Assembly (NCBI RefSeq): GCF_000972845.2
Contig: NC_040016.1
Coordinates: 22,550,807 to 22,614,806, forward strand
Origin: Larimichthys crocea
Taxonomy: Eukaryota; Chordata; Actinopteri; Sciaenidae
DNA: 64,000 bases
Reading direction: 5' to 3'
This document shows positions 44,701 to 51,841 of this stretch, piece by piece. Position 1 is the stretch's first letter. The number at the start of each line of letters is the position of its first letter. A program made the position numbers and the translations under genes. The notes below the pieces were generated by a model. It was not told the origin of the DNA. It did no database searches and saw only the letters and a list, made by a program, of their open reading frames with translations.

Positions 44701-46852
44701 CAGTTCTGACTCCTATCAGACTTTATTGATCGCTGGTTCGGTTTCTAGCTAAACAGATGTCAACAGACTACTGGACACCCTGACTTGTTGTGTTGAGTTG
44801 TGCTTTCATCAGCCGCTCCAACAAGAAACTTAAATTTTGCCTGAAAGTTACGATTGCAACGATGATGATGGTTTTTCCATCCCATGTTGTCCTTGCATTT
44901 CCACTTATTACAATGCAAACCATAGCCTAGCACAGGGTTCGGCAACTAAGTTTGGACGCGGGCCAATTTTTTTCCTGACAATTCCATCGCGGTCCATGAC
45001 CATGCGCGGGGGGGGGGGGGTTCTGCGTCCTGATTGGCTGAGTGAGAACCGCACGTGTGTTCTGCGTCCTGATTAATTAAGGGAGTACTGTACAAAATGC
45101 GTGTAATAAGGTGTATAAAAGTGTGTGGTTAGGGGTTTTACGGCCTTAAAACATAATTGTTAAACTTAAAAGATATATTTATATATATATATATATATTA
45201 AAATAAATCAACGTCATCTAGCGGGCCAGATATAATTGATGGCGGGCCAGTTTTGTCGTCGTACAGAGACTCACTCGTAGCACCTCGCTCTGAATTCAAG
45301 GTGGCGATTTCATTGGCTAGATAGAATCACATGGGTAGTATGACTCTCACACGATTGGTTGGTACCTTCCAATGCTTGCTCAGTGCAGTGCTTGGATAGG
45401 GAAAAGTAATGTTACGGCATGAAATAGACTCGCCTGTCAAAAAAAAAAAAAAAAAATTCTACAATTAATCTCGGGTCCGGATGATATGGCGATCCGGTCC
45501 GGATCCGGACCCCGGTCCGCGGGTTGGGAACCCCGGGCCTAGCAAGTAATTCCTACTTTTCTAGTCCGCACAGCACTGTAACATCGTAGGTTGATAACTA
45601 ATTTCATCCTGATTGAACACATTTACACTGTGAAAGCAGAAATGTTTGGGTTGATTATGGTCCTCAGTTGCCTCTTTCAACAGACGAAGAAAGTAGAAGT
45701 TATTCAGTCTCAGAGAACTCTGATTTCTTGCATTGTAATAAGTGGAAATGCAAGAACAACATGAGATGGAAAAACCATCATCATCATTGCAAACATAACT
45801 CTCAGACTTTCAGGCAAAATTTAAGTTTCTTGTTGGAGCGGCTGATGAAAGCACAACTCAGCACAACAAGTCAGGGTGTCCAGTAGTCTGTTGACATCTG
45901 TTTAGCTAGAAACCAAACCAGTGATAAATAAAGTCTGATAAGAGTCAGTGATGCGTTCAATCAGTTCAGCTCTGTGTTTGCAGCAGAATCTTGACAGGTG
46001 TGCAAAAGGTTTTTCCGTTGGCCACAAGGCAAACCTTCAAATGCATCAATAAGAGGATCAATCTGCTTTTGGCAGGTGTGGACAACTTGTGACCTCGGCT
46101 GGGGATTTTATCGGGCAGTGGAAGGAACACTTGGAGCAACTTCTGAACTCAACTGTCGAGTCATTTGTGGAGGAGGCCACATCAGGGAAAGTCTTGCTCT
46201 CATCTGCCAGAGGACATTGAGGTTGTCAAAAATCTCTGGGGGGGTTGACGTCAGTGTCCGGAGTGGATGGACAACCGGAGATGGTTGAGAAGCCTCTACA
46301 CTGTTGCGTAAAGGTTAGGACGCTGTTCATCATCTGGTAGCCGCTCAATTATTGGTCTTTTCCATCATGACTTGAACAATTGCAATCTGATTTTTTGGTC
46401 TAAGTAGTTTGCTCAATCAGGGGCAGTCTGGTAGTCCCCATGTAAGTCCTTTGCATGATGTTTGAGCTGGATGAATACAGTGTCTCTTAACAGATGTACA
46501 AGACATTTTTATGTGACGGTTTTCAGAAGTCTGCCTTGATTGATTGTGTTGTGGTGTGTCTTGGAAGTGGTTATCAATGGACTCTAACATTGATGTTACT
46601 TTCTAGGAGTCGGACACCTCAGGACTCGAAAAGTTTCCCATGGACCAGTATCAAAACTCGTGCTACCTGTTCTGGATCCTGGAGGAACTCCTGCAGAAGT
46701 CAAAGGTACCGTACAGGGTGGAGGTTGGGTCGGAGCAGATGGGCTTCCTGATTCACCTGGAACAACGCGTTTTTCAATTGTCGAGGGAGTTTCCTTTGTT
46801 TTCCATCTGCATGTGGAGGATGGGAAGACTCCTCACCTCCTCTGGCAGATAG
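11528..46852 (+). CDS. mei4: MEI4, meiotic double-strand-break formation protein (five-exon gene, joined CDS)
   Basis: Join 11528-11555, 13492-13737, 14767-15308, 22864-22995 and 46607-46852: 1194 bases, 397 residues. Intron phases are 1, 1, 0, 0 and all boundaries are GT-AG. Identification rests on recalled mammalian MEI4 (about 385 residues). The N-terminal LALA.AII.SKP signature, a coiled coil at about 42-80, a mid-region ending in the HFLQ and DSVCQLLD motifs, and the C-terminal [11 protein letters not shown] and [15 protein letters not shown] all correspond in order. Known role: nuclear, germ-line protein on meiotic chromosome axes. With REC114 and IHO1 it promotes SPO11-dependent DNA breaks, and its N-terminal helix binds REC114. 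Residues about 95-165 are Ser/Asp/Pro-rich and probably disordered. An in-frame TGA at 11510 and a good start context (ACGATGG) support the start. It lies divergently next to htr1b. Not confirmed: transcript evidence and untranslated ends. Confidence 0.9.
12093..12190. repeat. 'TTTATTTATCCC...GGGAAATTTAATTGTTACGGCAGCAG' dispersed repeat fragment
   Basis: Resembles a teleost repeat with words like TTTATTGATCCC and GGGAAATT, seen also at 8806-8862 and 37576-37640. It passes directly into the minisatellite, whose first unit (CACAATAAACAGACAG) is the continuation of this sequence. The tandem array therefore probably arose from its end. Confidence 0.55.
12188..13067 (+). repeat. Minisatellite, about 28 units of 28-34 bases, in mei4 intron 1
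   Basis: Units follow the pattern ACACAATAAACAGACAGAAA then TATCTATAACCT, with variants (TCAC for ACAC, CATACA for CAGACA, loss or gain of GA or AA). A two-unit block, TCAC-type with AAAAATATC followed by ACAC-type with CATACAG, recurs three or four times, giving higher-order structure. Units are contiguous with no spacers. Open frames inside it (for example 12489-12689) are repeat artefacts. Confidence 0.95.
13151..13255. mobile_element. Snapback (hairpin) MITE in mei4 intron 1
   Basis: The left arm 13151-13185 (AAAACAAACATTACCATGTA...) matches the reverse complement of the right arm 13221-13255 at 32 of 35 positions, around a 35-base loop. It has no coding capacity. It could be a short foldback transposon or, less likely, a structured RNA. 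It lies about 240 bases before exon 2. Confidence 0.75.
13492..13737 (+). CDS. mei4: mei4 exon 2, REC114-binding region and coiled coil
   Basis: 246 bases encoding residues 10-91 and part of 92, from [20 protein letters not shown] through [20 protein letters not shown] to NSMEAA. This is the best conserved part of MEI4. The helix with [12 protein letters not shown] corresponds to the mammalian N-terminus known to bind REC114, and the following heptad-like stretch ([17 protein letters not shown]) is a coiled coil. Boundaries: CTGTTTCAG acceptor and GCAGCAG|GTAGAG donor. Confidence 0.92.
13785..13862 (-). repeat. Dispersed repeat family G, partial copy
   Basis: Reverse complement of the family G core: CAGTTCCTCTAACGTCCACC, GGCTGGCTCCAGAAGTGAGT and CCATAAGTCCCCATGTCC. 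It ends abruptly at the LINE fragment that follows. Confidence 0.8.
13863..14370 (+). mobile_element. LINE fragment (Rex1/L2-like reverse transcriptase C-terminus)
   Basis: Translated pieces in different frames resemble the C-terminal half of teleost LINE polyproteins: [20 protein letters not shown], then [35 protein letters not shown] and LQQLHRLPV. Frame changes between them show decay. The 3' part (TTATTGTAAGGCGCCTATGAAATAAAATG) resembles a LINE tail. It is inserted in mei4 intron 2 in the sense orientation. Confidence 0.8.
14697..14730 (+). repeat. (GT)n microsatellite near mei4 exon 3
   Basis: Seventeen perfect GT units ending 36 bases before the exon 3 acceptor at 14766. GT tracts at such positions can bind splicing regulators in other genes. 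No effect is shown here. Confidence 0.95.
14767..15308 (+). CDS. mei4: mei4 exon 3
   Basis: 542 bases encoding residues 92-272. The first half is acidic and Ser/Pro-rich ([26 protein letters not shown]). The second half is helical and conserved: [14 protein letters not shown], then [18 protein letters not shown] and [20 protein letters not shown]. Acceptor CTTCAG; donor AGCGGG|GTGAGT, phase 0. The frame stays open upstream through the GT repeat and downstream into the intron, so length alone does not define the exon. Confidence 0.9.
20190..20420 (-). mobile_element. LINE fragment (reverse transcriptase C-terminus)
   Basis: On the minus strand it reads [20 protein letters not shown] then [20 protein letters not shown] and HWLPAAA. 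This is the same C-terminal LINE signature as elsewhere in the window, but a different subfamily from the L2-like copy. The match stops after HWLPAAA, and no tail is seen. Confidence 0.75.
20973..21060 (+). mobile_element. Partial TTAA MITE, family M copy 4 (left end)
   Basis: Begins TTAAAGGTCCGGTGTGTCGT, followed by CTGTTTTCATCAGAGCTTAATCACCTGA as in copy 2 (2442-2694). The right terminus is missing or too diverged to place. Confidence 0.6.
22864..22995 (+). CDS. mei4: mei4 exon 4
   Basis: 132 bases, 44 codons, residues 273-316, phase 0 at both ends: [20 protein letters not shown] then [20 protein letters not shown] and QAFQ. It corresponds to the mammalian segment with LVTLGNCSLL followed by a helix, as I recall it. 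Acceptor GGTTTCAG, donor TTCCAG|GTAAAC. An in-frame stop lies upstream in the intron. Confidence 0.88.
23760..24086 (+). repeat. Dispersed repeat family G, long copy 2
   Basis: Matches 5569-5852 almost base for base over about 225 bases. It has an extra block of about 47 bases (ACTGTAACCACACCCACCTG ... CTTAATCC) after GACGCCTGGTT that the other copy lacks. The high identity implies recent movement or duplication. Confidence 0.85.
24087..25594. other. Intron DNA, nothing recognised
   Basis: Several overlapping open frames (24060-24800) on both strands have no family resemblance and share no splice logic with mei4. Confidence 0.45.
25595..25660 (+). repeat. 'TTTACATTTAAGCATTTAGCTGACGCTTTTATCC' teleost repeat fragment
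   Basis: Contains TTTAGCTGACGCTTTTATCC and AAAGCGAGGTAAG. I recall this as one of the most frequent dispersed words in teleost genomes, in a SINE- or MITE-like element. A probable piece of the distal half of the same element type (CTTGCTCAAGGACACTTTGA) is at 31936-32025. Confidence 0.65.
25661..29077. other. Intron DNA, nothing recognised
   Basis: No exon, RNA gene or recognised repeat in about 3.4 kb. Open frames (for example 27624-28061) lack family resemblance. Confidence 0.45.
29078..29528 (-). mobile_element. Dispersed repeat family H, copy B
   Basis: Minus-strand reading: leader with GTTAGC words, expanded GAG/GAA tract, then a Met start and [18 protein letters not shown], continuing [18 protein letters not shown] to GLTFSGW and the stop common to the family. 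It is truncated just beyond that stop. The peptide differs from copies D and E at only two positions, although the copies are scattered. Confidence 0.8.
29242..29326. repeat. (TTC)n(CCT)n microsatellite inside family H copy B
   Basis: A compound TTC, TTCCTC and CTC tract of about 80 bases. The long Glu, Arg and Gly homopolymers in the three minus-strand frames all come from it and are not protein evidence. Confidence 0.95.
30497..30822 (+). mobile_element. Dispersed repeat family H, copy C (coding segment deleted)
   Basis: The leader is intact from TCACACAGCAGCAACTATTT to the CGGGGGGAGTGTT word. It then joins, after GGGACCGCCGGGAAGACG, the distal part AGCTTGGTGAAATAAAAGGC to GCTGCTGGGGACCTGG. 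The Lys/Arg-rich segment and most of the microsatellite are missing, so this copy is an internal deletion derivative. Confidence 0.8.
31936..32025 (+). repeat. Teleost repeat fragment with TTGCTCAAGGACACTTTGAC
   Basis: Contains CTTGCTCAAGGACACTTTGA, CACGTGGACAGG, CAACCCTGCGATTAGTGGAC and CTCTACCTGCTGAGCC, a string I recall from a common fish SINE/MITE-like repeat. It resembles a degenerate tRNA B-box region, but it does not fold as a tRNA by eye. Confidence 0.6.
32026..33689. other. Intron DNA, nothing recognised
   Basis: No exon or recognised repeat. Confidence 0.45.
33690..34070 (-). mobile_element. RTE-like LINE fragment, minus strand
   Basis: The plus strand carries GCTATGTAGTCCCTCCGGTG, TCTGGGTCTGCCCTGGTGTC and GATACTTGAACTCGTTCGCT. 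These are reverse-complement words of a common fish LINE that also occurs at 54395-54905. On the minus strand [12 protein letters not shown] is visible near 34030-33990, matching the 'KEFKYLGV' thumb segment I recall for that element. It is interrupted and stopped by frameshifts. A MITE begins at its left coding end. Confidence 0.75.
34072..34333. mobile_element. TA-flanked mariner/Tc1-type MITE
   Basis: 262 bases with termini CAGTCGTCCCTCGCTATAAC and, reverse-complemented at the other end, CAGCAGTCCCTCGTTTATCG, flanked on both sides by TA (34070-34071 and 34334-34335). A CGCGG motif follows each terminus. There is no transposase. The TA target and terminal sequence suggest the Tc1/mariner superfamily. 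An internal fragment of the same family lies at 45021-45160. Confidence 0.85.
34336..36399. other. Intron DNA, nothing recognised
   Basis: Open frames at 34531-34989 and 34660-34941 overlap on opposite strands and show no family resemblance. No repeat was recognised with confidence. Confidence 0.45.
36400..36665 (+). repeat. Teleost repeat with 'AAAGCACTTTGAGTGGTCAG' end
   Basis: Contains GTGTGAATGCGTATGAATGG, AAAAGCACTTTGAGTGGTCA and GAAGACTAGAAAGGAAATAT ending CACAGTCCATTTAT. I recall this string as a frequent dispersed repeat in percomorph genomes. A partial internal duplication (GAATGCGTATGATTGGTTAG near 36430) precedes it. Confidence 0.65.
37576..37640 (+). repeat. 'ACTCTATTGATCCCTC' dispersed repeat fragment
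   Basis: AGATTAGAATAGATACTCTA then TTGATCCCTCAAAGACAAATTC, the same repeat type as 8806-8862 and 12093-12190. No coding capacity. Confidence 0.55.
37915..37998 (+). repeat. Tandem pair of a 42-base unit, locus 1
   Basis: Two units of CCTGGACGTAGTCTCCGTGA followed by CGTCCCCGCAGACTGTCTAAAA. The second unit has lost four bases (CGCAGTCTAAAA). The same unit is a tandem pair at 58077-58160 and a single inverted copy at 40949-40990. Confidence 0.85.
37999..40948. other. Intron DNA, no confident feature
   Basis: An open stretch at 39359-39571 with a splice-acceptor-like CAG was considered as an exon and rejected. A weak LINE-like reading near 38185-38240 ([13 protein letters not shown]) is too short to call. 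Confidence 0.45.
40949..40990 (-). repeat. Single inverted copy of the 42-base unit
   Basis: GTCACAGAGACTACGTCCAG then ATTTTAGACAGTCTGGC is the reverse complement of the unit at 37915-37998 and 58077-58160. It lies next to GCAACCTCCGTGGCTGTGG, a word also found beside family G copies (near 5850 and 63207), so the unit may belong to that family. Confidence 0.7.
40991..44702. other. Intron DNA, nothing recognised
   Basis: No exon, RNA gene or confident repeat. A short CA run sits near 43826-43845. Confidence 0.45.
45008..45020. repeat. Poly-G run
   Basis: Thirteen G residues inside the hAT-type element, at the junction with the mariner-like fragment. It could also be a sequencing or assembly weak point. 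Confidence 0.9.
45021..45160 (+). mobile_element. Internal fragment of the TA-flanked MITE
   Basis: Matches the interior of 34072-34333: TTCTGCGTCCTGATT, TAAGGGAGTACTGTACAAAA, TGTGTGGTTAGGGGTTTTAC and GGCCTTAAAACA. It lacks both termini and lies wholly inside the hAT-type element. A short internal duplication of TTCTGCGTCCTGATT is present. Confidence 0.8.
46070..46310 (+). mobile_element. RTE-like LINE fragment, plus strand
   Basis: Reading [20 protein letters not shown] then [13 protein letters not shown] resembles the 'GRWKEYFEDLLNPT...EEA' segment upstream of the reverse transcriptase in the common fish RTE-like LINE. A stop follows soon after. It lies 300 bases before mei4 exon 5, in the same orientation. 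Identification is from memory of the family. Confidence 0.55.
46607..46852 (+). CDS. mei4: mei4 exon 5 (terminal)
   Basis: 246 bases including TAG, residues 317-397: [40 protein letters not shown] and a final helix with [20 protein letters not shown]. The aromatic YLFW and MWR motifs match the C-terminus of mammalian MEI4. Acceptor ACTTTCTAG, phase 0. The fish protein ends directly after the last conserved helix; mammalian forms run a few residues further. Confidence 0.9.
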   Translation, partial: ESDTSGLEKFPMDQYQNSCYLFWILEELLQKSKVPYRVEVGSEQMGFLIHLEQRVFQLSREFPLFSICMWRMGRLLTSSGR

Positions 46853-49020
46853 GATACTTAAAGTGGAAAGAACAGGGAGGCCTGCAATAAGAGGTTTGTT
46901 TTCCACTGCTGCAACACCAATGACCAGCATCTAGAGACACCTGTGCTGTTGCAGTTTGAAGAGACTGTCAGCTTCAATTTAGTCTGTAAATAACAACACA
47001 GAACAAAACATATGTAATGATGTTTTTAATCTCTTTACAGCCTTAGTGAGATTTGTATTTCCATGTCAGGAGGAAAATATTCCTCATAAAAATGTTTGTG
47101 CGGTCTTTCAGGCTTAGTTTGTTTTAATTTGTTAATTCTGCTAAGTGGTTTGAAATGCAAAACTGCACAACTGAGTGCAACAAATAAATCCAATATAATA
47201 GTCATCTACTGGTTCATTCCAGCAACAAATGTTTCTGTAATTGAGTAATCACAAAAGTTGCATCTGACTTGATGTTGAAGTGCTGCTGTTAATCGGGTAA
47301 TGAGGCTGAAACGATCGCTGTTAAGTGTTACTACAAATCTGGATTCTGCTTTCTGTAATGGATCAACGAGGAGTGCTTATTTCATTTATGAGTAACGACT
47401 GAGGTTTTAAATATTATTATTCCTGGCTGTGGTGATGAGTAGCTCCCTGCAGGAGTTCAGTGCAGATCTTAAAATACTACAGAAGTGTAACAAAGAACAT
47501 TTGGATCATTTCCAGTGTTAAAACTTTAGAGAACGATGTGATGAAACAGTAATGATTCATTTACAACACGGTATGTTTAATTGCACCAACTGTTGTTTGC
47601 GCTTACAGTAATTATACAAATATAGAAAAACAGAACGATGATAAAAACAACAGAAAGGTAAAGTAGAGCGACAACAATATGACAGACTGAACTGAATGCG
47701 ATTAGCTGATAGTAAACCAGATCAATAATCAATATGCAACCAGTAACTAACAGCAGTCAACATTAAACAACTTTTTGTACTTAACAGTTACCTAGTGTTT
47801 CTGTAGCGTTGACAGAACGTTAAAAAATAAACATCAGTTTGAAGTGACTGTCAAAGATTTTCACGGGTTCATACATGATACAAACGTGCTGTTATTCTGA
47901 ATATCATATATATGAATATAAACAGCTCTCCCTCGACTTCAATCAGGTGAGCTCATAAAAGTTTTTATGATTTTGGCATGAAAGGTTAAGAGGAAAAAAG
48001 AGAGGACGCCCCCGCCAGCCTTAGTGGAAACTACACCCGGACAGTGATGGACTCTCTGTTTCTTCATCGGTCGTTGGTCGGGCACCATCTGCACTCATGT
48101 TCTCTTCCCTGCTGCTTATTTGCTGTCTGCAATAATGGCCGAGACTTCACGAAGCGCGGCTAAATAAGTTTCCTGGTACGTCACAAATTACCAAAGGGCT
48201 CACGGCGGCCCCAGCAGCACCGATAGCCATCGCTCCTATTGTGTCTGCTTTGGGTTTGTGCTCCGTCTCCGTCTGTGATCTCCTCATCTTTCATATCCTG
48301 TTGAGAGCAGAGCAGGGATAGGCCCACGCTTTAAAAAATAAAAATGGACTGCTCGGACGCGCGCTGACAGTTAATGTGCCTCAGCGGTGAAGTGAATCTG
48401 TCTCATCATCCGGGGGGGATTGATGGGCGAGGACATGGAGGGTGTTGCGTCATCAGCAGAAAACCCTGAGAGAGTCTCAGTGTTGTTTCATCAGGAGACA
48501 AGATTAACATTTGGATTATGAAAAAACTAATTCATTGTTAACAAGAGAAGACCGCTGAAAGGCATCTTTATTTTTCTTAATCAACAAATCCCTAAACCAA
48601 CAATCAGAACACGAATCCAAACCCTGACAGAGCTCGCTCCTCTGTGCCTCTGAGGGCTGCACAGTTAATCCTATTAAGATCTCATTTCTATGTGACAACG
48701 TTCCTTCGTGTTTCCATTGTATCAAACCGAGCCCTCCCGATGTCTCCCTGAGCTGTACCAACAAATGACGAGCGTTCATTACTCCACATGACAGAGTGTA
48801 CCCAGGACGAGGGGACGGGACGTCGACGTGAATAACTCTGATGTGTGAAAGAGGAAGCTTATTAGGAACTCAGACACCGGATGGTGAGGAAGAAAGATAG
48901 ATTTATCCTTTATGACAAAACTTAGATTAAAAACTGTCCAAAAAAAAAGTTGTGCAGTCTGTTTGAACAAACTTCTAAATGTGCACTATATTTATAGTTT
49001 TCACCTCTTTGAGTAAACCG
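46853..49020. other. mei4 3' flank and intergenic DNA
   Basis: A candidate polyadenylation hexamer AATAAA is at 47183-47188, about 330 bases past the stop; its use is unproven. Nothing else was recognised. Confidence 0.45.
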
Positions 49021-49420
49021 CTGCCAACTGTAGCTGCTGTTAGCTATTGTTAGCTCAGTTTGTTAGCCGGGCTGTGAGCTCAGAGCACCGGGGGAGTGTT
49101 GGTGTTTGTACCACAGGCAGAAGATGTTTACAGGCCCAGCAGTCAGCAGCCTCTATGGACATGATGGCAGAGGAGAAGAGAGTGAAGAGGACGCTGACGG
49201 AGGAAGCTAAGAAGAGAAAAGGAGAGAGTGAGCGAGCAAGAAGCCGCCGGACAAGAGTAAATGTGGGACTGACTTTTAGTGGTTGGTGAGAGCTTGGTGA
49301 AATAAAAGGCTGAAAGACAGACGCCGAGCTGGGCTGACTGCTGCTGGACTAGGCAGTGATATCAGCTGCTGCTGGGGACCTGGTTGGTGATTGGCTGTTT
49401 GGCTGTGTTGTGGATTTTTT
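49021..49420 (+). mobile_element. Dispersed repeat family H, copy D (best coding remnant)
   Basis: Leader, then [40 protein letters not shown] and FSGW. In the same frame the sequence continues past TGA (49287) as ELGEIKG, TGA (49311), KTDAELG, TGA (49335), LLLD, TAG (49350). Replacing the stops by any residue leaves a pattern like W-ELxxxKGxKTDAELxxLLLD, which I recall in many predicted fish proteins. It is therefore a decayed captured coding exon. This copy has no microsatellite. Confidence 0.8.
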
Positions 49421-49854
49421 TCTGCTACTGGTGAAGAATGAAATAGAGACTTCTGCCGGCCGACAAGGTTTTATTTTCTTTGCAAAGAAAAGGTCACTTC
49501 AACATGCGAGCGGTGAAAGATGGAGAAAAGACCTCGAGCATGGGGACACCTGGATATTTATACCTGAGGGACGTCTCCTTTCGCATCCCTTTGTCTGCTC
49601 AAGGAGACGCCCCTTCAGGAAGTGTTTCCACACCCTTTTGTCTGTTGCAAGTATCGGCCCCGACCCCTCCATGACGTGTTTTACACCTGAAGTATCCTGC
49701 AGGATCTTGTGTTTAGGTGCAAAGTTGAGTCTAGGCATCACAGTTTACAAAGACAAAAGGAGCTGGTGTCCTACGTGAAGAAGGGGGGAGGATGTGCGTC
49801 TCAAGTGAATAAAACAAAGACATTGAATTTACTATTACAGCTGTTAGCAAAGTT
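49421..49854. other. Intergenic, nothing recognised
   Basis: The open frame 49356-49778 begins in the tail of family H copy D and has no family resemblance. Confidence 0.45.
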
Positions 49855-50194
49855 GTTGTCTCGCTAGTTAAAGTAATTCAAGACGCTGCAGCCCGGTTAA
49901 CAAGACCCAAGAGACCACACCGCCCCTAACCTGGCGTCCCATTTACTTCAGGATCATTTTTCAGAATCCTTCTAATTGTCTATAGATATCTCCCCGGTCT
50001 TGACCCGGCATATCTCAGAACGTCTGACCCTCTACAGAACCGCCAAACTCCTCAGATCCGACCTGTGGCTCTTTGCTGCATGTCATTCCCCGTCTCTCTC
50101 TCTCTCTCTGTCTCCACATCCCTGTCACTCTTCAGCTGTCTCTGTCAGAATAAAGCTCGAAAAGGCCAAAAAATAATCGAAAAAAAAAAAAAAA
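49855..50194 (+). mobile_element. LINE 3' end with A-tail
   Basis: A decayed frame resembles the LINE C-terminus: VIQDAAARLTRPKR, a stop, then FRILLIVYRYLPGLDPAYL. The 3' part has the CTGCATGTCATTCCCCGTCT word, a CT run, AATAAAGC and a tail (GGCCAAAAAATAATCG then 14 A). This combination is frequent at fish retroelement 3' ends. Confidence 0.75.
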
Positions 50195-51841
50195 GGAGTA
50201 CAGTAGCCGTAATGAGCCGCGTGAGAGAAGGTACAGTACGAGGACATAAATCAGCGAGGCTGCAAAGTGGCTCAGTGTGCAGAGTCTGCAGGAAGCGTGT
50301 GCAGATTGTGTAAATAGTGCTTCACTAAGGCGTACCACTCTGATGATTTACGAGCTCTCTGACTCCTTAAATCTACACGACCTTGATTGATATGAAAATT
50401 AATTTCCCATATGTTCAGTCGCTGTTGTTATAGATCAAAGATGGCTGCCCTCTGAAGGCAGTCGAAGGTCAACAAAGTCTGTTCAGATTAAAAATAAACC
50501 GTGTTTTTTTAATCAGCGCACACTTCCTCCTCTGTGTGTTTTTATGGATGATAAAAAGGGAGTTTAAGTGTCAGACAGGCCAGAAGAGTCGAGCTCTGTC
50601 TGCTCGGGGGTCGTTTGTATGCCTGAAGGTACGACAACAGAACAGACTGCAAGAGGCCGACATGATACATTCAGTGAAAGATCAGAAGAGATTTGTATTC
50701 TCAACTTGACGGCAGCGTGACGAGCCGGCCGCGTTCATGCAGGAATCCTGAACGTACGCAAGACCCCGCGATAAACTGTGTAAAGAAAACAACAGCTGAC
50801 TTTGCTTCTCCGACGTGGAGGAGATTATAAAAAGGATCTGTTGTGTCATAAATTATTGTGTGGTGTTCAACAATTAGTCTCTCGTCGTTCATGTTGAGAC
50901 CCTTTGATCGATTGACTGCTCACCTGGTGTGAATGGTTTGATTGATTAGACTGGCACCGATCAGCTCCGGTGACTGCGGCGCTTAGGTCCCCGGTGTGAA
51001 TAAGGCTTTAAACTCTGCATGTCGACATAGTTTGAATTTAAAACGGAGTTGAAAGGAGGATTTGAAGAGTTTCATTTTTATCTGTCAGCCGTTCGGGTCA
51101 GTAAAGATGACTTCTTGAGGCTTTCTGACCTTGATTGATACACAAACTAATTGAACTTTGAAGCTCTTCCAGATGCTCGGCGTCTGATGTTCTGGATCAC
51201 TGGCCTTTATCTGACAGCTGTTCCAGAAATCAACTGTAACCAAAGCTAATGATTTTATTAGCAGAGAGCAATTAGCACACCAAATTAGACCCTCGGAAAG
51301 ATATTCATAACCGGTGGGAAAGGCCGATTGACATGAGAGAATGCCAGATGAAGTCAAAATGTGAAAAATGACCGTTCAAGAGAGAATAGCAAACACCCTG
51401 CTTGTTTCCTCCCTGACATGTAGTATATGAATGCAAACGATCATGGTGCGCCAGCAGATGTTATATCTTGTTTCTGTTTCGAGTCGAAGCACCAAATCAC
51501 GATGGAGTCTCTCACTGTGAATGTTTGTTCGGCTGTTTTTCAGTTGTTCAGGGAGAGTTCACGTCAAGCTGAGCTGAGGTGAGAGTGGCTGCTCTCCCTG
51601 GTGATGTGTTGGAGCTTTGCTGGTTAGCAGAAAACTCAGGAGGAGCTCGTCATCTTGTTCTAACAGCTGACTGCAGCTTGTACTATTCCTCCCTGAACTG
51701 GAAACTGATCTGCAAATACTTCAAATATCTCCCGGGTTTGTTACGAGCTCTGCATCTTTATTGACTACAGTGAAATGTACCTTTAGGGACCAACTGTGTT
51801 AGCTCGATGTGAGATAAGCAACATCAGCAGACAGTGCTGAA
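50195..51841. other. Intergenic, nothing recognised
   Basis: No exon, RNA gene or confident repeat. Confidence 0.45.

Larger units (their letters stand above)
44933..45536. mobile_element. hAT-type non-autonomous element with perfect 8-base target duplication
   Basis: Starts CAGGGTTCGGCAACT and ends GTTGGGAACCCCGG (reverse complement CCGGGGTTCCCAAC), flanked on both sides by GCCTAGCA (44925-44932 and 45537-45544). The 8-base duplication and CAGGG-type inverted ends define the hAT superfamily. Subterminal GCGGGCC words recur inside (GCGGGCCAGATATA, GGCGGGCCAG). There is no transposase. It includes a fragment of the mariner-like MITE, a TA tract and a G run. Confidence 0.88.
44703..45949. mobile_element. 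Foldback element: about 216-base inverted arms around a 0.8 kb loop
   Basis: The left arm (44703-44918) and the reverse complement of the right arm (45729-45949) match closely, for example GATGTCAACAGACTACTGGA, CACAACAAGTCAGGGTGTCC and GTAATAAGTGGAAATGC. Both arms therefore translate to similar [12 protein letters not shown] peptides; these reflect the repeat, not a gene. The loop is mostly a hAT-type insertion (44933-45536). Without it, the spacer would be about 200 bases. It may be a foldback transposon or an inverted duplication. Confidence 0.85.
22996..46606 (+). other. mei4 intron 4
   Basis: 23611 bases, GTAAAC to TTCTAG, by far the largest intron. It carries family G, family H (two copies), a TA-flanked MITE, LINE pieces, a 42-base tandem unit (two loci) and a foldback with a nested hAT-like element. 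No further exon is needed: exon 4 and exon 5 are both phase 0, and their joined product matches mammalian MEI4 without a gap. Confidence 0.75.

Noticed and set aside
44760..45886. Two similar [18 protein letters not shown] open frames on opposite strands, suggesting a duplicated small gene
   Set aside because: They are the two arms of an inverted repeat. The frames differ by indels and stop within the arms.
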